From Gyrodactylus bullatarudis (lineage: Eukaryota > Platyhelminthes > Monogenea > Gyrodactylidea > Gyrodactylidae): a stretch of 64,000 nt of DNA. Positions 23,301-33,300 of the stretch are shown piece by piece. A program made the translations under genes and the position numbers. Location: positions 1,364,629 to 1,428,628 of the forward strand of contig SSNU01000247.1 in assembly GCA_012064415.1 (NCBI GenBank). Reading direction: 5' to 3'. Below the pieces are notes generated by a model. That model was not told where the DNA came from, searched no databases, and was given only the letters and a program-made list of their open reading frames with translations. Positions within the stretch are counted from its first letter, which is position 1. Each line of letters starts with the position of its first letter.

Positions 23301-25710
23301 AAAGCTCACATCGGTCATTCAGTTCTCGATTTTCGGAAAAACTACCTGAATTACTTATTTGTAATTATCAAATTTAGTTATATCTTGTCTAGGACTGCTC
23401 TGTGTCTATTAAATCAATGAGTATTGATCTTAGATAACGATTCCCACCTTGCAATGCCATTATATATGATTCCTTAGGACATGAATGAATGACTCTTTTG
23501 GGTATATAATTTAAAACTACTACTGATTAGTTAAGTTTAAACTAAATACAAATCAGTGAATGGAAGTGTCAACTAATGTCTTTTATTCCTCTCCTGCAGT
23601 GAAGTATACACTAGCGAATACGCTGGGGGATTATACGATCCGCTTCAAAAATGCTCGTCTTGTAACTCTGTACAAGTTCACAGAAATGGTTTGCCCCACT
23701 AATGCAAGACGAAAGATTTCCGGCCAAGGAAGCCTAGGCGTTCATATTGTCGGCGTGGATGGCTATGACGGAGTCTTCATTTCCCAGGTACAGTCTGACA
23801 AGCCTGCCGGGATCAGTCGTCAAGTTTTCATTGGTGATCGGGTTCTTGCTGTAGGTTCTTTCTTCAAGTTTATTTACAATTTTTAATTTCCTCCCTTATC
23901 AGGTCAACGGATTCGATGTTATGAATTCGAACCATGAAGGAGCGGCCAGCATACTCAAAAATGCTCATGATCGAGTCGACTTGGTTCTGGCCCACTGTCT
24001 TAAAGGTAATTTTATCTTGCTTTTGCTTCTTTTCAAAGAGATTTTATCCATTTGTCCCATTTTCTTAGATTACGAAGAATTTGAAAGACGCTTTGGCAAC
24101 CTTTCTGTGAGAAATGAAACCAACCGCCTTGCCAGTATTACCTCTAGTCAACAATCCATGGGCTCGTCTTATAGTCTAGGCAGAATTAGGAATGGCTCGT
24201 TCCACGTTAGAGCTCAAGTTAATTATGATCCCGACGCTGATCCAATCCTTCAGAATGATCTTCATTGTCAATCGGCTATCAACAAATCAAAGTACCGAGT
24301 CGGGTCATTCAAATCTGGCGATTTATTCAAGATCAAATGTGATCTAGATGATGACTGGTGGCTAGGCCGACGTATTATCCCCCAGACAGGTCAAAGTCAA
24401 GGTCATACCTTGGTTTTACCCAATCGTAAGCACTTGAACCGAATCCTCCAGTTCATCAAGATGCCCAAGTCCCCTGAAATCATGGAACTTGTCCATGAAT
24501 CTGACCCGGAACCCTTGGACCAAAGGGACTTTTCTCAACGTTCTAGTTCTCGAGGTTAGTTGGGAAAAATCCAGGTTCCTTTATTCTCTTTAATAACTCT
24601 ATTATAAAAATTTCTTTAGCTCGACATTCAACGCCGTCTTCCTCAAATCTAAGATCATCTCTGAATAAATTGGAACAGCTGGTTAGCCACAAGTCGAGTA
24701 TGGAGAATCTTCGCTCTCCTCGGTCACGACTTCATGGTGCCGATAGTACCCTCTCAGCAAAAATGAGCGGCTCTCTGGCTGTGGCTAAACGAAATCTCCT
24801 CATGGATACATGGGTCCTACATAGTTCCACATCACACGGTTTGTTTCTCATCCGATATCCGTATATTCTTTAAATATAAATTTATTTATCTATCCAATAC
24901 AGAGTCGCTGAATGCCAGTAAAAACTTTTATCTTCATTATATTGATGTCATTCCCATCTCGATCACCTACACACGACCGGTAGTCATTATTGGAAACATG
25001 AAAGAGTTCATATCTGATGACCTCCTCCATGAGTTTCCTGACAAGTTCAGCTCATGTGTCCCTTGTGAGAACGATAAATAATCTTTCTCATCATTTACAT
25101 TGATACAATAACTAATTTTTTCTACAGATACAACTCGGTTAAAGAGACGAGACGAGGTTGAAGGCAGAGATTATCATTTCGTCGTCAGCAGAAGTGTCAT
25201 GGAAGAAGAGATTAAACAACACATGTTCATTGAAGCTGGCGAGTATAACAACAACCTCTATGGAACTCATGTCAAATCAGTCTTTGAGGTAGCTGATTCT
25301 GGTCGTCATTGCCTTCTTGATGTAGGTGGCCCAGCATTAAGAAGGCTTGACGCGGCTGGCCTCAATCCAATAGCGATTCTTGTCAACAACATACCCGAAG
25401 CTATTGGCAGTAAAGTTGAAGGAGAATTCACCAACAACGATGAGATCAGTGCCAAAGAGAAAATGGATCTTGGCATTCCAAAGTCATCACAGAAAAACCT
25501 TGATAAATTAGCCAAAATTGTCAGGGAGTATTCATCTTGTTTAACCGGTAAGCGGAATCAGTTATTTTCATTCGGTTCAACATAATAAATTTTTTCCACA
25601 TAGCTATCGTTTCTGAAACTACCTACGAAGCTGCATATCGTCGAGTGAAACAGCTCATTTTTGACAATGCTGGTCCTCGTATTTGGGTGGAGGCAACATC
25701 GAATTTCTAA
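8372..25710 (+). CDS. DLG1: Discs-large MAGUK scaffold (DLG1/SAP97 type)
   Basis: Fifteen exons encode 1124 residues: 8372-8390, 8494-8676, 8755-9232, 9271-9516, 14079-14191, 14242-14447, 14512-14722, 16215-16385, 23600-23850, 23903-24005, 24069-24554, 24620-24838, 24903-25064, 25128-25547, 25604-25710. Domains in order: L27 at the N-terminus ([12 protein letters not shown] to [12 protein letters not shown]), PDZ1 (about 183-268, GFGFSIAGG), PDZ2 (378-466, LGFSIAGG), PDZ3 (578-658, LGVHIVGV), SH3 (707-784, DDDWWLGRR) and a guanylate-kinase-like domain (914-1124, [28 protein letters not shown]). The start MPVQKE matches the known MPV start of SAP97, so the tiny 19-base first exon is well supported. 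MAGUKs of this type organise septate or adherens junction polarity and synapses. Exon 3 ends at a GC donor (GCAAGT, 38-nt intron). Three introns are very long (4.6, 1.5 and 7.2 kb) and hold repeats. Residues between the domains are longer than usual for DLG. Confidence 0.96.
9517..14078. other. DLG1 intron 4 (4.6 kb)
   Basis: Long AT-rich intron. Apart from the foldback element at 9657-9901 I see no conserved coding segment, RNA gene or clear transposon in it. Open reading frames in this stretch are short and lack family features. Confidence 0.6.
9657..9901. mobile_element. Foldback (MITE-like) inverted-repeat element
   Basis: The left arm (9657 to about 9764) and the right arm (about 9794 to 9901) are reverse complements over about 108 bases with very few mismatches, around a loop of about 30 bases. 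The arms contain no coding sequence of their own. Such a structure forms a long hairpin RNA or cruciform and is typical of a foldback MITE. No target-site duplication was clear to me. Confidence 0.85.
14723..16214. other. DLG1 intron 7 (1.5 kb)
   Basis: AT-rich intron between the PDZ2 exon and the following linker exon. Its second half (15669-16159) is an imperfect inverted repeat listed separately; the first half shows nothing recognisable. Confidence 0.6.
15669..16159. repeat. Large imperfect inverted repeat, DLG1 intron 7
   Basis: The left arm (about 15669-15830) and the right arm (about 15998-16159) are reverse complements with scattered mismatches; for instance gaaaagaattctgaatgaaa on the left pairs with tttcagaattcttttcttc on the right. 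The spacer (15840-16000) has related copies near 21180-21290 and 22560-22810, so this is one member of a dispersed family. Confidence 0.7.
16840..17570 (-). mobile_element. Decayed Penelope-like element with GIY-YIG endonuclease
   Basis: On the minus strand, from about 17545 downward, one frame reads [20 protein letters not shown], then KT, a stop, and IKEHKKS. This is the core of the GIY-YIG domain found at the C-terminus of Penelope-like retroelements (usual form YIGQT-x-R...RxxEH). The conserved arginine codon has become TGA, and a second in-frame TAA follows shortly, so the copy is dead. Further downstream on the same strand there are two CTGAAGAAGG-type motifs (near 16880 and 16930), one leading into CGAAATGTTTGG, a tail pattern common at the 3' end of such elements. 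The reverse transcriptase part was not found. A solitary GIY-YIG gene of other origin is less likely. Confidence 0.65.
19680..19860. repeat. Dispersed intronic repeat copy A
   Basis: The stretch with catgatctagattccaaaaa and gatcaaattcgat matches 22880-22960 (cacgatctagattccagaaa, then ctcgatcaaattcgat). Both lie in DLG1 intron 8. Confidence 0.55.
21070..21310. repeat. Dispersed intronic repeat copy B
   Basis: Diverged copy of the 15669-16159 unit: shared segments include aaatctcgactttttca, gaattcgaa, aattatttctatgaaaaaa and cagttcaaagttcgaaaaaa in the same order. It appears to be a shortened copy. Confidence 0.6.
22440..22980. repeat. Dispersed intronic repeat copy C
   Basis: Diverged copy sharing ttttcaagta-ggaaaatgatca, cagattcag and tcaactcaaagttc-aaaa-a with the spacer of the 15669-16159 inverted repeat, plus the gatctagattcca segment shared with 19680-19860. 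Confidence 0.6.
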
Positions 25711-26320
25711 ACCAGCTCAAGAACTAAATATGAACTGCATTTAATTACTGATTGAATCCTTCTACTTTCACTGTCAAAACTACAGCAATATTAGAAATAA
25801 TGGATAGATAGCACCGAAAAATACATAGTGATCAATTCTATTGTATTTCCTTATTATTCAATTCGAATCCTCTTTAAATGGTTCTATCAAGAGTCATTCT
25901 TCCATGAAAATATATAAAATTTGATTAAACATCCCCAGATTTCGAAAATATTAACATTTCATTTTAAACTATTGATACCCTTGCCCCATTGTAAAGTTAT
26001 TCCGTGCGATTATGATCATTCTAGCTAAAAATAAAGATATTTTGATGATTATATCTTTTTAAGAACCTTTATCTTCCATCCAGTTATTGGATTCCAACAG
26101 GAATAAGTTTTATTATCAATACACATAAGAATAAAGACATCCAGTCATCAGTGAATTTGACCAAAATTATTAATTCATTGAATTAAATTCAATTAATTTT
26201 ATTCAAATTCAAATGCCCTAAAATGTTCTCATTTAAAAGATACATAACAAATTAAAAGATTTTGTTGTTTCAAAAATAATAATAAATCCCGGGGTTTCAT
26301 CACGGGTTCTCTAAGCCCAA
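25711..26320. other. Intergenic region DLG1 to PRELID3
   Basis: Tandem interval of 610 bases. It starts with the DLG1 3' UTR (AATAAA-like aaaataaagat near 26030) and ends with the promoter and leader of the PRELID3-like gene. No further gene is visible. Confidence 0.5.
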
Positions 26321-26980
26321 ATGCTCCATACAACTAAATCATGGTATTCAGAACGTGTTATTAAGCATCCCTGGCCCACAGTTATACTTGCCTCTCAGCT
26401 CAAGTATCCGAATCCTTTCAATGATAGCATATTATCGATTGATGTTCTAGATAGAACCTTTGGAAATAACTTAATGAGTACAATTAAGCTCATTTCTTCT
26501 TCATGGACATCTTTTTCTCAAATGGGAGTCGTTAAAGCACTCGAAAAATCAACTTTAGATCTTAATAATCAAAAGTTTATTCTTGACACGAGAAACGATG
26601 ATCTCAGCTCCATGATGAATGCTAAAGAGTTTTTGGAGTATTCAGTTCATCCAAAGAACCAAAATTGGACGCTTGTGAAACAAAAAATCACTGTTACGTC
26701 ATTTCCATTAATTGCTTACACTGCAATTCAATTTTCAGCAACAACCGCTCAAAACTCCGCAAATGCTATTGATTGGGTTATAAATAATCGTCTTTCATTT
26801 AATCAACTGCCTAACAGTTTAAAAGCCAACAAGCAAACTTGTTTTTCACCCAATCCGAGTATCGTTTTTGCTCAAAGTAAGACACAATCTGATATCGGTT
26901 GCCTTGACCATTCTGGATCGGCAAACTCCCGGCAAGTTAACTATTCGAATTCAGATTCTGACCATCTTATATTATTTTAG
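26321..26980 (+). CDS. PRELID3: PRELI/MSF1-domain protein, slowmo/PRELID3 type
   Basis: Single-exon protein of 219 residues. The PRELI domain fills roughly residues 6-180: WYSERVIKHPWPTVILAS, then KYPNPFND with VDVLDR, and later the AKEFLEYSVHPKNQNWTLVKQ strand pair. Spacing and motifs fit the slowmo/PRELID3 branch. Members shuttle phospholipids (phosphatidylserine in PRELID3b) across the mitochondrial intermembrane space together with TRIAP1/Mdm35. The C-terminal 35 residues beyond the domain are not conserved. The ATG used is five codons before the usual KIW/KSW start, so the N-terminus is close to the family's. The gene converges on OSGEP (191 bases). Confidence 0.88.
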   Translation: MLHTTKSWYSERVIKHPWPTVILASQLKYPNPFNDSILSIDVLDRTFGNNLMSTIKLISSSWTSFSQMGVVKALEKSTLDLNNQKFILDTRNDDLSSMMNAKEFLEYSVHPKNQNWTLVKQKITVTSFPLIAYTAIQFSATTAQNSANAIDWVINNRLSFNQLPNSLKANKQTCFSPNPSIVFAQSKTQSDIGCLDHSGSANSRQVNYSNSDSDHLILF

Positions 26981-27171
26981 AAAAGATTTGATAGTTTTGA
27001 TATAAATGAATTTATTTTGCAAAAAATGGAGAAAATACATATTTTCTTTTCAAATCAATGGTCTTCATGTTCAGTAGCCATTATTAACTCATAGCAAATA
27101 ATAATAATAACAGATATTCATTATTTGACACTTTTGATATGATTTATTTATTTCAGATAAATAATTTTCTT

Positions 27172-28234
27172 TTAGTCATGATCAATTTTCTCTTCATTTG
27201 ATCTCCATAAAACAGGAACCTCATCAGTACGAAACCTCTGTGTGATCCATGAATCTTCAAGACTGGTCGTCATTCCAGTTTTGTACATCTCCAATCCGAC
27301 CTGAGCAATCATTGCCCCGTTATCAATGCAATATCTTTCATCTGTAGCGTAGAGAATGGCACTACGATCTTTGGCCATTTGATCCATCATTTGCTGAAGT
27401 CTAAGATTACACCCAACACCACCAACAATAAGGACTTCCTTTGAGTTTATATGGGACATGGCTCTTTCAGTGCATTCTGTAACCATAGCAAAAACAGTCT
27501 CTTGCACAGAAAAGCAAATGTCTTCTTTAGAATATTCCCCAGAATCGAGCCAATTCTAACGGGAAAACGTTATTAAAAATACTCACTTGAACAGAAGATT
27601 CCAGAGTCGTGAGAATCCCAGAAAAAGAAACATCCATACCCTTGACACAGTAAGGAAGTTCAATGAATTTATTGCCAGATCTGGCCAACTTCTCAATGTT
27701 ATATCCAGGACTGGGGTCATTTGAGAGCTTGAGAATTCTTGCTAGTCTGTCTAAGAAGTTTCCGATTCCAATGTCGATAGTTTCTCCGAATATGCGATAT
27801 TTCCCAAATGAATAAGCGATAATCTGAGTGTTGCAACCACTAACATAAAGAATAACTGGGTTTTTTGCACCGGTCACCTGACGACCCATTTCTATATGAC
27901 CAACACAATGGTTTGCCCCTAGAAGAGGTATTTTCAGGTAAGAAGCTATTACTCTGGCCACAATAGCAACAGAAACTAATGGAGCTCCCATACCCGGACC
28001 CTTGGTGTAAGCAATAGCATCAATATCCTCTAATTTCACACCAGCTTCATCGATAGCCTTCTCGATCAGTGGGATGATATGTTGCTGGTGATGAATGGCT
28101 GTTTCAGTTGGTTGAAATCCCTCTCCAGGTGGAGATACGTATGTCTTTCTTGGGTTGGACAATACTTGGCCATCTCTTATGAATCCAATGCCCAATTTAT
28201 TGGCACTGCCTTCCATTCCCATGATGAGGACCAT
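27172..28234 (-). CDS. OSGEP: tRNA N6-adenosine threonylcarbamoyltransferase, KEOPS catalytic subunit (Kae1)
   Basis: Two exons (28234-27587 and 27555-27172) separated by a 31-nt intron encode 343 residues (human about 335). The enzyme transfers threonylcarbamoyl to A37 of ANN-decoding tRNAs in the KEOPS complex. The metal-binding histidines are in [11 protein letters not shown] (H109, H113). Other conserved blocks: [62 protein letters not shown] and [16 protein letters not shown]. The family motif VSGGNTQ reads VSGCNTQ here (C134), an unusual change next to the nucleotide site. The cytosolic form is indicated by the lack of a mitochondrial leader. Removal of the intron is needed for frame, since 31 is not a multiple of three. 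A second KEOPS subunit, TPRKB, lies 12 kb away. Confidence 0.96.
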
Positions 28235-28331
28235 TTTAAAGCTAAATAATAGAATACAGGTTATGCAAATTAGCTTAAATCCTAGGATAGGCCAGAAATA
28301 AGAAGCATTTTAAGTTAAAATAATTTATTTA

Positions 28332-28843
28332 TTATTTTTTCCTTTTTCTAGGTATATTCAATGACGTTGAAGAACTGATCTCGCTGGTGTCTACATGGTA
28401 GTCTTCAGTAACTTTAGACTTTCTTGTCTTTTTCTGAGGCACAGAGTCTTCTTCTAAAAAGTAATTAGTAAAGACTAACCAGATTTCATGTGTCTAGGAT
28501 ATCTCTCCGGATCCTTTTCAACATCTTTTATGAACTCTTGGGGGAGAGAAAATTCGACAAACTTTGAGTTAAAAGGACTTTGTTCAGCTTCGTGCTTTGA
28601 AAAAATAATCAAAAAGGTTATTACAAGTTCTTCTATGTTGTATAGTGTATTAAGATGTGCCCAGACATCAGCTGCTTTAATAGGTTTTTCAACAAAATGG
28701 TTAATAAAATCAACAATATTCATCATATGAAAGTGTCGATTCAAGCCAAGTGGCTTAAAAAACATCAGAGCTTGAAAGAGACGAGTTTCCACTTCCATGG
28801 TCCATCCATATTGAGAGGATGAGACATTTCTAGCTAATTTCAT
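28332..28843 (-). CDS. MRGBP: MRG/MORF4L-binding protein (Eaf7 homologue, NuA4/TIP60 subunit)
   Basis: Three exons (28843-28625, 28594-28480, 28453-28332) encode 151 residues. Introns are 30 and 26 nt. MRGBP is a small subunit of the NuA4/TIP60 histone acetyltransferase complex that binds MRG15. The Eaf7 domain shows WTMEVETRLFQALMFFKPLG, NRHFHMMNIVDFIN and VWAHLNTLYNIEEL followed after splicing by HEAEQSPF, matching the order in the human protein (NRHFHM, WDHLSTMYD, LHESE). The C-terminus is basic (PRKRKK). The 30-nt intron is in frame and stop-free, so an unspliced form would insert ten residues at a conserved junction. The gene follows OSGEP's start by 97 bases on the same strand and is divergent from NUDT17. 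Confidence 0.92.
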
Positions 28844-29043
28844 TGAAGATTTAAAATATTGAATGAAAAAAAGAAATAAAAAATATTAACTTAAACAGTT
28901 TTTTGGTTGAGGTTCCAATATAAAATATGCTCAAAAAAAGTTTTACACTTTCTCAAAATTACAGCACCATATACGCTTTTAGTGAAAGGAGAGGCTTACC
29001 GTTAAAATCTAATGAAGTATAAGCTATATTTTTCTAATCTCAG
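28844..29043. promoter_or_regulatory. Divergent interval MRGBP / NUDT17
   Basis: 200 bases between the MRGBP start and the first supported NUDT17 exon. It ends in a pyrimidine-rich splice acceptor (tttttctaatctcag) at 29043, so part of the NUDT17 leader or a spliced-leader acceptor must be here. Confidence 0.45.
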
Positions 29044-30100
29044 AGCATTGTAGATTACCAAGACCTTATTTCAGACGAATGTATTTTGAAGATTTACCAA
29101 CAAGAAAATAGAGTATTTATCGATTCTTCGAGTCAAAAAGCCTCTAAATTTATACTTGGTCGCCCTGCTTACTGCCCTTTTGCGAGTAAAAACAGAAATC
29201 CTGAAATTGATTGGGAATCAGATAATAGCTACATCAAGGTTGCTTGCTCTGTTTTAGTCGAGACGAAAACCCCCTTTCAAGGTCTTTTGATTACAAAGAG
29301 ATGTTCGAATTTACGCATTTTCCCTGGCCTCTGGGTTCCACCTGGCGGTCACATTGATGAGAATGAGACCATTTACGAAGCAGCTAGGAGAGAAGTCACA
29401 GAAGAGATTGGTTGCACCTTTGATGATCAAAAAAAATCTGCTCCTTTCTTCAAAAGAGAATTAAAACCCCTTTGTGCATGGGAAAGTGCTTATCCAACTT
29501 TTATATCAAGGAAAAACCCGTGTCCACCCAAACGCCATCATCTAGTTTTATACTTTACTGCCAACTTCTCTTTGGAAACCATGTAATTTTTACTATCTTA
29601 AAAGATTTAGAAATAATTTTTCCGACTATCCGTATGTGCCGTTAAACTTGAATCCAAGCGAAGTCCAAGCTGCAGTCTGGCTGACTAGACCTCAAATCGA
29701 AGCCTTGGTTAAGGACTTTGATCGAACAAACATATTATTCAAACAAAACAAAATTTCTTATCTTCAAGATATTTTCAAGTTTATCCAAAAAGGGCCACTC
29801 CTCGATGCAGAGTTGAAGAGAAACCAATTACTCAAAGAATGTCTTACATTTCTCAGTCCGGACGATGACCAGCGTCTTGGTAACGTAAAGTAATAACAAT
29901 AATTTTGATCTTTTCCCAGATTCTGTAGGCCTTCTGATTGTAAATGGCAAGAATACAAATTTTCCCAGCTATTTTCTGGCCTACTACCTGGATACCGAAC
30001 ACCAGAGAATAAACAGGTTGATATCATCAATCCTTCCCGGAGTTCCATCGGAACCCTGTACGCTATGAAGAAATGGCTTCAATTGACACAAAAAGATTAA
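29044..30100 (+). CDS. NUDT17: Nudix hydrolase, NUDT17 type (start exon or codon not identified)
   Basis: Exons 29044-29582, 29611-29889 and 29920-30100, separated by introns of 28 and 30 nt, with stop TAA at 30098-30100. NUDT17 is a Nudix phosphohydrolase reported to act on capped RNA or nucleotide substrates. The Nudix box is complete: G-x5-E-x7-RE-V-x-EE-x-G (GGHIDENE, AARREVTEEIG). NUDT17-specific blocks flank it: LWVPPGG before, CAWESAYP with RHHLVLYF after, then NPSEVQAAVWLT, and at the C-terminus SSIGTLYAMKKWLQ. No in-frame ATG occurs between the acceptor at 29043 and the Nudix domain; the frame is open right up to that acceptor. The start must therefore lie in an upstream exon not recognised here or come from a trans-spliced leader. 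For the 28-nt intron a 22-nt alternative (acceptor AAAAG) is also in frame. Confidence 0.88.
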
Positions 30101-30325
30101 TATTTCCAAAATATCTTTATACATTGCACAAAAAATAATGATTAGTTTAATTAGATTTATGATTTGTAAAAATTGTGTTGGCCTCAATACAATACAGATT
30201 GGTGCTCGTTGATTATTTTGATATTTCTCTGTAGCTCTGCGTAGTACCAAGAGAATATTGAATTTTTTAGTATTGAATTACTCAGACAATTTTCTTTTTT
30301 AATTTCTAGTGGCAAGCATAAGTAA

Positions 30326-33300
30326 TTAATCAAAAATTTCTTGAATAAGCGTGCTAAGATAATTCAGGACATTCTTATCATCTCCAGCAATGCAATTGGA
30401 TAAATTGAGCAGCTGTCGTTGTGAATAATTGGACCTTTTCGTGGGTCCCTGGGGGAAAACTTGATTAGAGGTCAACCAATCCTTCCAGTCGCTAATGGGC
30501 AAGTAGTAAGCCTGAATGAACTCAGTGAGTATTTCCATTTTTGGGAAGGTTTCCCTAGACAATGTAAAAACATTAATTATAAAAAGTTGAATTTGATATT
30601 CTACACTCTTGTCCCATTGGTTAATATCTAAGACTAAAATTTACTTGATTCTGATTGGACAGATTTGATATCTACAATTTTTTCATTTAAACTGATAAAC
30701 TAGACAAACATGCTGGTATCTTTTAATTACTATTATAAACTAATTCTATCAACTTTTAAGCTGTATATCGATTAATAATTACTCGATTAAGACAGATTTT
30801 CGAGAAGATAAAAAATAAATTTTACTCACTCATCTGAGGCTTGGTTTATATCGAAGTTGACGAATATCGTCTGAAGGTCGATCATCATTTGATCCCGTCC
30901 AGATTGTGTGCATTTAGTGAGACCAGTGAACGCATCAAGGAGCATATTCGATGTTACCTCAGAGAAGACTTTCCAAACGAGAAATATCACAGAGTCTGTC
31001 TTTTCTTTCCTGTTAATCTCTTTGATAATGGGCAATACTGGGTTTGAGTTTTGTTGGTATGCTGCGAACAGGTGATGCTTAAGGGGTCGGACAGCCTTTG
31101 AGATGAACACTTGTATTAACTCAGATGGTTCTATGCGGTTTTCATCTTGTTCAATTTTCTCGTAGGAACTTGTCATATCCATGGCAAAGGTTCTGTCATT
31201 CTGTATGCTATATGAATATTCATTTTACTACACTTTTGTATTAATTTTCAAAGGGCTCTCGACTCTTGGAGTAGAATTAATCTTTTATAATTTCATAGTA
31301 TAATCGATACTCCCTAATTCATGAATCGATGAGATGAAAAAAAGATTTCAATAAATTACTCTATTACTCATCATTATTTCTCTTTTTTACAACTATTCCA
31401 AGACTTAAACTATGGAACTGAATCAATGAAATGACTCCAGTAGTCTTTGAATGAAACTTTTGTCTTGAAATCTCCTCACACTCACTAGTAGTTATGATGG
31501 ATTGATCTGAGGTATGCTTCACACCATCTCCTTATGATAATGCATTGGATGGTTTGTGAAAAAATCTGAGAGTTGCCATTTCCCCTCTGACCGATTGTTT
31601 CATCGATTACCTATATTTATTGACAAAAGAATTACATTATTGCAGAGAGAGAATCAAAACTAAAACTTTCTTCATAGAAATCTTTTGTAGTTGAATAAAT
31701 AGTCAATGACTACTAGTCCTTCTGGTTACTAGCGGACGATTAAGTAAGAGAGTATTACTGTTAAAAATTTACCTTTCCACTATTGGCATTATAATATTAT
31801 ATATTATATATATTATATATTAATATATTATATTATATATGAGAAACTTACTGATGAATAAAAGTTGTCGAGATATTCCAAAGACTTTAGACAGACTAGC
31901 AGTTCTGTCAGATTCTTGGTCCAATAGGGAAACTTTTCACTTTTTCCCGTCTCATTGTTCATTATCAAAGTAAAGTTGTCATTGGTGCTAAACTCGTAGA
32001 GTGTATACTGACAATTGAGAGGGATTTTCCGGATTTCTGAAACTCCCATATCCTCTGTTAAATTCATCGACATTTCGTCAAAATCGATTGGCTCAATAAT
32101 CTTGACGAGTAGAATAGTAAAAGATGAGATTCATTCATGAGAGGTTAAACTTGGTTAAGGAAATATTAATAATAATAACAAAAATTCTACCATAATCGAT
32201 GACTATGACTGTGATCTCCTCTCTAACATTACTAAAAGTACCCAGAAAAGGATTAAGCGTCTACATTGGGTTCTCTCGCCTAATGTGAACTTTCTTAAAA
32301 AAATCTATCGCACTATTCAATAAATTGCCTTCATCATTGGAACATAATTACGACCTCTTTCGTTCCACTGGTTTCACCATCCCTCTCCAAACATATCATC
32401 CCCTCAGATTCAGATTCAAAGCCAACCTATTTCATTAAAAAAAATAAACTAAATCGATTTTGTATGAGATCCTTTTATAAATTTCTTTCAATAAATCTAA
32501 AGAGAGTTGCTTTTTTTCTCGAAAATCAAGTTTGAGACGGAGCCTACTTTTGGAATGTTAAAAAATTATATAAGTTTAAGTCAGAAATTTATATTGGAAT
32601 TAATAATCTCTTTGTAATAAATCCCATCAAGTACACGATAAAATAACCCTAATCTGCTTAAGAACTCAAACAACTCAACAACGAGAGTACTGACTATTCC
32701 TAATAAAATTCAGAACCTAGATGATGTTGTGTGTATTCTTAAAGAGAGAATATTTTTGATCAATGTTATAGCAATTCCCGTTTCACCTATAATATCCCCA
32801 TGGGTATAACGATAGAACAACGATCCTTCATTTCATAACAAAATTACTGTTTCTGCAACCTAAATCTCTATCGCCAAATTCGACTTTTTCGTCTAATCAT
32901 GATCTGAAATATTTGAAATCAATAAAAAGGTTGAAAGAGTGGGAAGTTTGGGCCTGATTTAATATTTTCTGAAATTTTCCTAACAATCCGGAAAAGAATA
33001 ATGTAGTCATACATAAGAGCCAAATTTATTTTCGAAAATTATGGTGAAAAGAAGCAATGCACTTACATTTCTTATGTAGTAAAAATAAATTTGATACAAT
33101 TTTTTGTAGACTTCGTTTTGAAGATGCTCGTGACGATTGGCAAATTCAAGATACCTCCCAATGATACGAAAATACTCCAGACACGAACTCGACAAGTAGA
33201 CAGGATGTCCGGAATTCTCCTTGATCAGGGCCAGAAGCTTCCTCTTCTTTGTCACGATTCCTGACATGTCAATATTCAAATGCTCGACTACTTCACAAAT

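Larger units (their letters stand above)
16386..23599. other. DLG1 intron 8 (7.2 kb), repeat-rich
   Basis: The longest intron in the window. It holds a Penelope-like remnant (16840-17570) and at least three diverged copies of the dispersed family seen at 15669-16159 (around 19680-19830, 21070-21310 and 22440-22980). Elsewhere I see only AT-rich sequence and no supported gene. Confidence 0.6.

Noticed and set aside
28595..28624. Reading VITFLIIFSK as part of the MRGBP protein
   Set aside because: The segment has exact GT...AG ends, interrupts a block contiguous in homologues, and matches the length of several unambiguous introns nearby. Kept only as a possible retained-intron form.
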